From the NCBI RefSeq assembly GCF_051106095.1, contig NC_135784.1:150447428-150511427 (forward strand): a stretch of 64,000 nt of DNA, in the 5' to 3' direction. Source of the DNA: Pogona vitticeps (lineage: Eukaryota > Chordata > Lepidosauria > Squamata > Agamidae). Positions within the stretch are counted from its first letter, which is position 1, and every line of letters starts with the position of its first letter. Below are positions 55,584 through 64,000 of the stretch, one piece after another. Under the pieces are notes generated by a model. The model had not been told where the DNA came from. It did no database searches and worked only from the letters and a program-made list of their open reading frames with translations. A program made the position numbers and the translations under genes.

Positions 55584-55970
55584 AATTGGTGATCCCTTTA
55601 TTGGACTATTAAGAAAATAAAAAACAAAAGCTAGAGCGAACTTTTGATAATTCATTTTTCTCAGGCTGTCCATCAAGTTCACAGGCAGCTCCAAAGTAAT
55701 ATGTTTAAATTAAAATCCCAAAAATTAAATAAGGTCATACATTCCAAATTACTGGCGCTTGCAGGCTTCAAACTACAACTGTCTCCATCTTAGAAGTTGT
55801 GGCTGGCCCCCAACAAGGGCCATGAAACTTCCGGGACTTTAATATAAACGTATTATTTTGGAGTTCCCCCGCAAGAACTTGGTGCAGAGCCTGAGGAAGG
55901 TGAATTGTCAAAAGCTCGCTCTGGTTTTTGTTTTATTTTCTTATGGTCCAATAAAGGTATCACCTATTCC
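55584..55970. repeat. Inverted repeat pair, about 85-bp arms, around a 215-bp spacer
   Basis: The left arm (about 55584-55669) and the right arm (about 55886-55970, reverse complement) share ggtgat-cctttattgga, aagaaaataaaa and gagcga-cttttga-aattca blocks. The type resembles the tail of Penelope-like or similar elements whose copies end near agctcgc and ccaataaaggt. The family is not certain. Confidence 0.75.
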
Positions 55971-56458
55971 TACACTAAAGCACTGATTTATCCAGCCAAC
56001 TCCCATCTCTCTTACCCACCTCCCTTCTGTAGCCTCCAATTTTAGCAGCTGACCAAGATGGTGAATTTCTGCCTGGCAGGAATGGCCTCTGGCCTCAAGA
56101 AATTGTTCAAATAGGCGTTGTGTTTTATTTAAACAAATTATGATTATTATTTATTATTTTATTTATATCCCATCTATCTAGTCAACTCAGGACCACTCTA
56201 GGCGGCTAGGTTATACCTTTATTGGAAATCAAGGTTATAGTTACTTGTGGGTTAACGAAATTCTGGTATGCAGGCATGGGGAAGGGGTTACAAAAGGCAT
56301 TTGTGTAGAGATGCTTAGAAAAGTAGGATACTTTCCTTTGTGTTCCCAGTTCTAAACGTGGCTTATTTAAGCCATGAATACTATTTACAGAAGGAATCTT
56401 TCATCCCTTTTATAGCTCTTGACTTTTTTCAGTCAATAACAGAAACATTTTTTAAAAA

Positions 56459-56593
56459 AAGACAAAAGTGTTGTGGCACCTTAAAGATGAACTGCTATAT
56501 TTTAATGTGAGCTTTTGTGGACAAGCCCACTTCCTTTTGTTTCAAGATGTTGACTTGCAGTTTGTCTTAAGGTGCCACAATGCTTTTGTCTTT
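56459..56593. repeat. Inverted repeat with 27-bp arms (gtggcacctta family)
   Basis: aaagacaaaagtgttgtggc and the following accttaa are mirrored by ttaaggtgccacaatgctttt and gtcttt. The text tgtggacaagcccacttc and the cagactaacatggctacctc that follows match a repeat common in reptiles. Partial copies without the fold lie at 4165-4390. Confidence 0.75.
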
Positions 56594-57025
56594 AATTTTT
56601 ATTTTTCTTGTTTTTGTCTATTACACTTGCACAGACTAACATGGCTACCTCTTCTAAAACTTGACTAATTTTCATTATCCATGCTGACAATCCCTTGGAC
56701 ATGTCTGCAGCTTTCCTATTCAATGTTTTTGTGACAGGCCTCACACATTTTCTTGTCTGGGATAAAGGACTTGGAGGTGCTCCCCTCAGGCTTGCCTGCA
56801 GCCAAAGCGTACATTGGACTGGAAAAGGTCTCCCACTGCTCGTTCAAGCCAAAATCAAGGAGGGATGCAGAACAGTCTGTGTGGTACAAAGCAGTGCCTT
56901 TGTTCCTCCATCAGTTTGTAGACAGGGCTCTCTTGCAACATGACTTTTTCTTTAAAAACTCAAAAGTTGCATTTCAGCTGTCAGCATTTCCAGCTGAAGC
57001 AGCTTTCATTACATTGTCTACTGGC

Positions 57026-57190
57026 AGGGACAATGTGGCGCAGTGGTTAGAGTATTTGAGTGGGACTTAGGAAACTCAGTTTCTTTTAAAATTAAGCCAT
57101 GAAATTCACAGTATATCCTTGGGCTAGTTCCTCTCTCCCACATTGAGGCACCTTACAAGATTGCTGAGAGAGCTACATATATAGTGCCTT
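57026..57190 (+). mobile_element. tRNA-type SINE fragment (CORE/MIR-like)
   Basis: The head gacaatgtggcgcagtggtt and agagtatttgagtgggactt look tRNA-derived, and ccttgggctagttcctctct is typical of squamate CORE-like SINEs. It ends in a decayed tail. Confidence 0.6.
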
Positions 57191-58145
57191 GTAATGAATG
57201 TCTAATAAGTATGTCTGGCCTTGCTAATCAGTGTGTACATTGGTAATCACAGTGGAACCCACCCTCACCCTTGAAAAGGGCATGCCGTATGTGCAGTTAC
57301 TGTGAGTCCTCTGTTCATGACATATGTCCACTCCCACAGAATAACCACATGTGGGAATTAGTACACAGGATGTTATAGAGCAGGTGCTCATTTGCTCAGG
57401 GGATAAAGTCCAGCAGAGCAGGCATTAGTCTCTGGCTACCACATATTGCTGGCTCAGGTGCTAGGAAATGTGGAAGACCATAGCTATGAGTCAACAGAGG
57501 TAGTATAATTTATGTATCTCACTTCCTTCTCTTGCCACCCTTTCTTACTTTTTTCCTTAAAGTCCCTTACCTGGAAGGTAGGAGGAGGGACAGAAAATAT
57601 ATTTGATCATATAAGGGAATAGGATTTTGCCCCTTAGACACCATGTTCTGAAATCTTCTGAATGGAGAGCATCATGTGGCAATATTAATGATTTTATCAA
57701 AAGAAGCACAAGTCTGTCTTCACAAAAGCAAAGAACATTGATTCAAACGAGCCTTTGTTGGCCAGGGTACTCTTAGTGGCAAATTAAGGCTGCAGTTCTG
57801 TACATGCTTACCATGGACTTCATGTCAAACTTAGCAGGGCTTACTTTTGAGTAAGAATGGACAGGCTTGTGCTGCCAGTGTGACAACAGAAATAAAAGAA
57901 GAAATGGAGACAGGTAGGGAATAGAGTGATTTAGCTGTCTTTAAGTCTTTTTGGGTTTCAGGAGCCAAGCTAGCATAGCCACAGATATTGAATGATGGAG
58001 GCTGTAGTCCAAAAAAATCTGGATGGCTACAGTTGCTCCCATCCAAGCTAGGAAGAAAGTGAAAATAAGCTGGAAGCTTGGTGAAATTGTACCATACTTC
58101 CCCAAAATTTTAAAGTTAAAATTAGCCAGAGGTTTTCCTCACATA

Positions 58146-58490
58146 GGGACGTGGTGGCACTGCGGGCTAAACCGCAGAAGCCTGTGCTGCAGGGTCAGAA
58201 GACCAAGCAGTCGTAAAATCGAATCCACGCGACGGAGTGAGTGCCCATCGCTTGTCCCAGCTCCCGCCAACCTAGCGGTTCGAAAGCATGCAAATGCAAG
58301 TAGATAAATAGGGACCACTTCGGTGGGAAGGAAACAGCGTTCTGTGTCTAAGTCGCACTGGCCATGTGACCACGGAAGATTGTCTTCGGACAAACGCTGA
58401 CTCTATGGCTTGGAAACGGGGATGCGCACTGCCCCCTAGAATCGAACATGACTGGACAAAAAATTGTCAAGGGGAACCTTTACCTTTACC
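58146..58490 (+). mobile_element. Sauria SINE, full length, 12-bp target duplication
   Basis: Same family as the copy at 20367, with over 90% identity by eye. It is flanked by perfect tttcctcacata repeats (58134-58145 and 58491-58502) and ends in a tandem acctttacctttacc tail. It lies between DDX23 and RND1. Its near-identity to the other copy suggests recent activity. Confidence 0.92.
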
Positions 58491-59055
58491 TTTCCTCACA
58501 TAATCTTGAAGACTGGGATATTTCTATGTTTTTGTCAGGAAAACCAGAATTCAGAAGAATCTGGCAGGGCTCACACAATTGTGCCACTGCTGGAACACAG
58601 ACAGAGCTACACACCAGTGCATAAAGTCATAAAGATACTGTAGGTAGAGCTGCACCCCATATGCAGAATATCATCTTCACCCTGCAAAGTACTTGAAATG
58701 GGTTTTATCTTGAATTAAGAGCGCCAAGTTGCTGGATCACACTAAATGCTTTTGGAGCAGGCGCTGTTAGGTTTTGGGCTGTAATATTGCACTATCACCC
58801 AAAGACAAGCTTTTCTTGCCTAAAGCTTGCCATCCCATAAGAAACTATGGGATCCTTAAACTTCCACAGCGTATTTTGCTAACAGCATCTGAATATGACA
58901 AGGAAAATCCGTACATAGCTCATGATGAATAATGTTTCCTGCAGTTTAGGGAACTACAGATCAAAGACAGGAGATGATTACAACAGGCATTTGTAAGTTC
59001 CAGGGTTTCTCTAAAGAACAGGGGTGACTTACGGTACAACAAGGGCATAGAACAT

Positions 59056-59166
59056 ATGCAGCCCTCCAGGTTTCACTGAACTGAACCATCCTTGAATTCT
59101 AACCAGCATGGGTAGTTGGGAGGGATAGTGAAAGCTGAAGCCTAACAATAGCTGGAGGGCCACACA
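59056..59166. mobile_element. Small foldback MITE (ccctccag ends)
   Basis: The ends tgcagccctccagg and gctggagggccaca are inverted, and the centre has aaccagcatgggtag, typical of widespread amniote hAT MITEs. The boundaries are approximate. Confidence 0.5.
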
Positions 59167-59582
59167 TTCCCTATCTCCAGCAGAAGGGAGGCATTAAATG
59201 GAATCTCTCTACACAAAGTTGACAAATATTGCAGTTGAAGTCTACCTTCCTGTCCCACCTTCTACAGCAGACACATCAATGTGGAAAGCAAACTCCAGTA
59301 TTCAAAGCTTGACCTTTGCATGTGGTAAAACATTAGCAAGCCTAGGAAAACATTGGGTCTCTCAGCATGTTCTCAGACCCATCAATACTTATACAGTATT
59401 GTTATTTCTGGGACTACATCTTCCATAATCCTTTACCACTAGCTTTACATGCTGGGGATTCTGGAAGCCAAAGTCCAACAATAGGTGAAAGGTGGGAATT
59501 TACCCATTCTTGCTTTATAATTTGCATCTTTTGTTGAAATTGGTTCTTTTAAAAATGGAATGTCATCATTGGCAGCTAGCCA

Positions 59583-61363
59583 TTTAATAGCTAGATAGCC
59601 ATTCAGCCAGCCAAACTAGCTGCCATGAAAGGGGATACAGAAATTGCACATCGATCCACAGCCCTTGTGACATATCATCATCCATCCACTGTAAAAAGGG
59701 CTGCCCTGTAGAAGCAGAGGGGACAGAGAGTCTCCCATTGTAAGCCAATGTTTTCATCATGTGCTGCTCCCATTCTGATGTACTTAAAAAGGCAGAGGAA
59801 ACTTCAGAAGACAGCAGTGCTCTAGCTAAAACACACTTTGCTCTATAAATGGAACAGACTTTCAATGCACAAGTCTAGGATCTCAAGGCTCCTAACCAAT
59901 CCCAGACACTGGCCAGTAGCCAAAGCACACAAAGCAGAAACACAACTTGCACTATAGTTCTGATGCCCAAGGAATTGCCCACAGTTGGGCAAATGCGAGA
60001 CATGGTCAATTAAAACCAAAGCAGGCAGAGGCCAAGCTGGCCACAGCAGCAGGACAAAACAGGTTCCTTATGAAGCTGGCAATTTCCACTCAGCTTAAGG
60101 AGATTCAGAATAGCTGAAAGTTCAGGAATTTCAGTTCAACATAGTACAATCCTTGCATATAGAACACAAGGGTCAAGCCCTAAGTTCCTCCCTGTGATTC
60201 CCAGCTTTCAGCATCCAGATGTTACTTAATTAAAATTTATAAAAGTCCCAGCCAACTCAGAGGTCAGGGACTCTGGGAGTTTTAGTCCAAGATCACTTGG
60301 GCACCCAAGTTTGGGAAGCCTTTTCCTAGTGCATGTTTAACCTGAAAGCAGCAAATCCACAAGGTTTTAGAAAGGGATTTTTCCCCTATCCTGCTGCTAC
60401 ATTCAGCGTGAGATGGGAAAGCTGGAACACAGGGCTTTCCACATAAGATACAGTTTGAAATGCTTCTAGTCCTATTGAGCTTCAGGGCTGTCTGTATGTA
60501 TTTTTTGTGGGGTAGGGTTGGTAGGGGAAAAAAAGCGTTTTTGCTGGGAAAACTCAGAAGAGATCTCAATAAATAAGAATGTCTTTGAAACAAGGTTGTT
60601 AATCTGCATTATATTTTCATTAATAAATAAGTTTTCTTTTAATAACACTGAACATTTCACAGATCGCCCCCCCCAAAACATATTTCTTTTCCTTCCCACA
60701 CACAAAGAGACAATGTTTATAAAACAGTCACTCCCTTCCTCCTCCTCTTCCTACCCACTCACTCCTTCTCTAGAGGGAGAAAGGAGGAGAGGATGCCCAG
60801 AACACCTCTGCCCTAGCCCAAACAGGGAGGGAGAAGGGGAGGGCCTGAGAGAGAAGGGAGAGGTGTCTGCAATCATCCTGCTTGAGACAGGCAACGAGAC
60901 AAGCAGCAGATGGAGAATATGACCAGGGCCAGATGAAGATATTAGTTGTGCATTGGAAGGGGGAACAATTTCTTTTGAACCCTTCAAGTATGTGGAGGAG
61001 CCACTCCTGTCCAAGATGTCGCTTAAGCCCAGCCCCAGAGGCCTTCCCGGAGCAAGGCGGGCCCTGGGCAAGCCTTCACGCTTACTGTCCAGCCAAGCTC
61101 CGATTCCCCCTTGTGTCTCTATCTGGAAGCACACGCTGTTGGCTGCATGGTGGGAAGCATTGCGATGCGGAAGGGAAGGCAGGCCTGATCAAGCCAGGGA
61201 GAGTGGGGAACGGGACCCTTACGGACCCTCTCTAGGCCTGGCCCACAAGAACTAAGCAGCCCTCCATACCAAGCCCAGAAGGGCCGGCCGGAGGGCGCCA
61301 ACTCCGCAATGGTTCCACCACCACCCCCTGCTCCCAAAAGTGGGCGAGGGAGGGGGGAGCCCT
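59583..61363 (-). other. RND1: Probable RND1 3' UTR (left end guessed)
   Basis: Transcription of RND1 runs leftward into this region. No reading frame of interest is seen. A minus-strand ATTAAA at 59583-59588 is one possible polyadenylation signal. The first 600 bases after the stop are GC-rich, with C-rich strings at about 60667 and 61322. The extent is uncertain. Confidence 0.35.
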
Positions 61364-61609
61364 TCACATGACAGCACAACTTTTTGCTTTCTCCTTCTTG
61401 AAAGTGGAGGAGATGAGCTCTGATCGGCTGGGCAAGCGGAGGAGTCTCTTGGGGAAGCTCCGAGCTGGGCTCTTAGAGGCCTGGGGACCAGGCTTGCTGA
61501 GGCAGATGGAAGCTGCCGTCCGAAAGATGCTGTGGACGCTTTTCTCCGATGTGAAGGCTGAGCACTCCAAGTATATCTCAGCACCAAGCTGCTTGGCTGC
61601 AGCACAGCC
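61364..61609 (-). CDS. RND1: RND1 last exon, G5 region and CAAX tail (81 codons)
   Basis: It encodes [20 protein letters not shown] and continues [20 protein letters not shown] to [10 protein letters not shown], then TGA. The middle ([18 protein letters not shown]) is the divergent Rnd1-specific tail. The upstream acceptor uses a TTTG/TTTA microsatellite as its pyrimidine tract. Confidence 0.95.
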   Translation of the reverse strand, partial: GCAAAKQLGAEIYLECSAFTSEKSVHSIFRTAASICLSKPGPQASKSPARSFPKRLLRLPSRSELISSTFKKEKAKSCAVM

Positions 61610-63788
61610 CTTAAATAAATAAATAAACAAACAAACAAATAAAAGAGGGAGAAAGAAAGAGAAAATGTTGAGAACGAACCTGCTGGCACCTGTCCAGCAC
61701 AACAAGCAGAGTGTGAGGAATTTATTTTTCAGATGACAACTCCCAGACACTGCCCCAAGCCCAGATGCAAAGACTTGTAGTTTTTTTTTAACGTTATGTT
61801 TTCCTCAAACTCTAGGAATACAATTAAGTAACAGTCAGGAAGTCCTCCCGGTGAGGCTTTGAAACTGGAAGACACTAAGGGCTCTTTCACCAGTTCTTCA
61901 TGGCATGGCTTGTTAGGAGTGATAGTAGAGGAACAAATAGTTCAAATTGATGTCCACATGGCATTTGCTGAACTGCACTGAACAGTTATTCAAATTCTTC
62001 ACAACTTCTGTGACTCAATAGTAGTTTTCAAACTTGGGATTCCAGGATGTTCTTTGACTATAACTCAGAAGCCCTACCAAGGCAGGCAACAGCCAGGGTT
62101 TCTGGGAATTGTAGTCTAAAAATATCAGCCCCCCCCCACATGTTTGGGAACTGCTGCGCTACAACACCCACTTTTGTGAAAGATCAGTCTTCCTGCTTTT
62201 GCATCCGAGTCCTTTCACACACCCCCAAAAAACCCAAAACCTCAGAAAAGGACTGTTAATTTTACAGAAAGTGGAGTAGCAGCCCCAAGTGCTGGTGCCA
62301 TATAGATCATAAGAGAGGGAAGCTTTGGGTCCCCTGGACATTTTGGCTTATTACTCCTCTCTGCTGCACTCACGATAGCCAACAGCAGGGAATTGTGGGT
62401 GCTGTAGTCCAAAAATGTACATCCCATACTAATATAAACCATCTTTGTATAGCAGATATCAAGACAGACCAGTGGGCACTACCGGGCAGAATACCTGGTA
62501 TTTATGACGAGACAGTAGATACCAGGTATTTTAGTTCAAGCTTCTACTGCCCCCCCCCCCACGCAACATCCTTTCCACCTGGCACTACCTTGTAGTTCAC
62601 CTCACTAATACAACTGGGATCTTGCTTTCAACTTCTGGCTCAATGCTAAAAGCATCCAGACTCAATGAAGACAGCTGAGCTGTATTTTCAGCTGCAACTA
62701 CGCAATATGCTCATGCATCACGCCCTGAAGTCTGCCATACTTAGCTGCCTACAGCTGTGATGCTTGGAGCATCTGGACTACAACTCCCAAAATCCCCATT
62801 ACAGATGTGTTGCCTTGGTACCCCAATTCCCCCAGGACAGTCCCATTAATAGAACAATACCTGCCTGTAGGTCATGACAAATGGACACAGACACATGCAC
62901 ATCTATTTCATCCAACATTTCAAACAAAGTTCAGCCACACAGGATTTCTTTCATCAAAGCCTCTTCATGATCGTAAGCCTTTGCCAAACAAAGGTGGGCG
63001 GGCATTTGTCTGGTACAAAGCCACAAGATTTATGACAGTTTTTGTTTCTTTACATATTATTCAAACAGAATGATATTCAATCAATATGAATGAAGAAAAA
63101 TAATAATTACAGCTATCAAGTTGATTCCAACTTATGGGGACGCTTTCTAGGGTTTTCCAGAAACAGTTTACCCTTCCCTTCTTCTGGTCGTGCTCTGGGA
63201 TTATGCAGCTTGCCCAAGGCTACGCAGGCTGGCTTTCCTTCCTGAAGGCACAGTGAGAAATCGAACTCCAAACCTTTGGTTCTGCAGCCAGATACCCAAC
63301 TCACTGAGCTATATGGAACAGTATGCCTAAATTGTTCCAAAGGATCTTCATAATACTTTTAATACAACACTGGTTTCAATCTTTTAAGATATGCTTGGAA
63401 TTTTAACAGCACACCTATGAGAGTCTACATGCTTGTGCTCCATATCTGCCTCAATTTGATCTGGAAATTAAGAGTTTTGTATTTTAATTTCTCATGCTAG
63501 CAATAATAGCAAGTGTCAGAAATCACCAACTGAGAATTAACTGACCGCATCAAAAAATGAAGAAGCCTGGCCTTCATAGGAGGGGGTTCAGATTGAATGA
63601 GAGATTCTCACTACAGATTAGCAGTGCACAACAGCACCCACAGGTGGGCTTACCTGTTCATAAGAAATAGGAGCCTGCTTTTGGTGGGACAACTCCATCA
63701 GGGTGCTGAGGTCTGTACGCAAGTCTATTTTGCAGCCAATCAGCAACACACGGGTGCTGGGACAGTAATCCAAGATTTCTGTCTTCCA
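61364..63788 (-). CDS. RND1: RND1, Rho family GTPase 1, last two coding exons (gene continues beyond right edge)
   Basis: Two exons on the minus strand encode the last 126 residues of Rnd1 (human 232 aa). Rnd proteins are GTPase-deficient and stay GTP-bound. They act at the plasma membrane against RhoA signalling, through plexins and p190RhoGAP, causing loss of stress fibres. The G4 motif reads GCKIDLR (human GCKTDLR), the G5 region reads ECSAF, and the protein ends in the CAAX box CAVM (human CSIM), consistent with farnesylation. Ser/Lys-rich residues before it match the Rnd1 14-3-3 and membrane-binding tail. RND2 and RND3 are less likely because the [12 protein letters not shown] tail fits Rnd1 and the gene neighbours DDX23. 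Confidence 0.95.
61609..61645. repeat. AAAT/AAAC tetranucleotide microsatellite at the RND1 acceptor
   Basis: The plus strand reads (aaat) and (aaac) units directly beside the last RND1 exon; the minus strand therefore has TTTG and TTTA units ending in aag, which is the 3' splice site. Confidence 0.9.
62019..62156. mobile_element. Foldback hAT-like MITE in RND1 intron
   Basis: tagtagttttcaaacttggg on the left mirrors gtttgggaactgctg on the right, and the centre includes gggaattgtagtc. It is the same type as the element at 1653. Confidence 0.55.
63108..63318 (-). mobile_element. tRNA-derived SINE in RND1 intron
   Basis: Read on the minus strand it begins atagctcagtgagttgggta and has a degenerate B box (ggagttcgatttc), then a body with gccttgggcaagctgc and a tail with aagttggaatcaacttgata. 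It is a tRNA-headed SINE with related copies at 2555-2757 (minus), 7343-7578 (plus) and possibly 19878-20060. Confidence 0.75.
63654..63788 (-). CDS. RND1: RND1 penultimate exon (45 codons), G4 motif
   Basis: It encodes [20 protein letters not shown] and continues [25 protein letters not shown]. The acceptor is cccattccag and the donor gtaagc; phase 0 at both ends. The Thr to Ile change after GCK is a departure from human, next to the guanine-contacting Asp, which is kept. Confidence 0.95.
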
Positions 63789-64000
63789 CTGGAATGGGAG
63801 AAAGAAGAGAACAAAGGCACCCTGAACTTTCAAGTATTCTAAGTATCAAAAGCATGGATCCGAAATACCGGTAGTAGAAAAATAGCTACAGAACCACCAT
63901 ATTCCTTGCACCTCTGTGCTCGGTTTAAAAGCTGCATTGCAAAATAGCAAAAGACTTTTCTGCCACACATAGCAAGTACGAGAGTTTTAAAGCAACATGT

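Larger units (their letters stand above)
54761..59582. other. Spacer between DDX23 promoter and RND1 3' end
   Basis: No gene was recognised. After 300-400 GC-rich bases (possible two-way promoter flank of DDX23), the DNA is AT-rich and filled with foldback repeats (55584-55970, 56459-56593), a tRNA SINE fragment (57026-57190), a Sauria SINE (58146-58490) and a small MITE (59056-59166). The stretch 57200-58140 shows nothing recognisable. Confidence 0.5.

Noticed and set aside
63108-63318. tRNA gene
   Set aside because: The A- and B-box-like text belongs to a SINE head with a degenerate B box, followed by a SINE body and tail.

Overview
The window is vertebrate nuclear DNA, most likely from a squamate reptile (lizard or snake). 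Three intron-bearing genes are recognised by exon-level protein matches, and their order is the one known from other vertebrates (human 12q13): CACNB3 on the + strand, then DDX23 and RND1 on the - strand. The squamate call rests on three Sauria-type tRNA SINEs, a nearly full-length BovB (RTE) LINE, several CR1-like LINE tails and many small DNA-transposon remnants. Within the gene exons, every splice junction I could place has GT/AG ends and keeps the reading frame.

Layout. 1-5520: GC-rich start, then intron 1 of CACNB3; coding exon 1 is not visible and probably lies upstream. 5521-27072: CACNB3 exons 2-13 (468 codons before the stop), including a 20-nt microexon at 17831-17850. 27073 to about 28780: CACNB3 3' UTR with an AATAAA signal. 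About 28.8-33.1 kb: the convergent interval, holding the DDX23 3' UTR and a mariner-type MITE. 33131-54760: DDX23 (non-coding exon 1 plus 16 coding exons, 818 aa). One DDX23 intron, otherwise about 118 bp long, holds a 5.27-kb Ty3/gypsy-type LTR retrotransposon with identical LTRs. 54.8-61.3 kb: DDX23 promoter flank, then repeat-rich spacer and presumably the RND1 3' UTR. 61364-63788: the last two coding exons of RND1; its 5' exons lie beyond the right edge.

The three genes are not a functional unit. CACNB3 is the cytosolic beta-3 subunit of voltage-gated calcium channels, DDX23 (PRP28/U5-100K) is a spliceosomal DEAD-box ATPase, and RND1 is a constitutively GTP-bound Rho-family protein. No wholly new gene system was found. 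The most notable observations are the very young LTR insertion 25 bp from a DDX23 3' splice site, the BovB/Sauria SINE pair, a near-perfect 174-bp palindrome, two large GC-rich TA-flanked MITEs, ZNF143-like motifs carried by MITEs, and an RND1 acceptor whose pyrimidine tract is a microsatellite. All similarity calls are from memory of the families; no database search was run.
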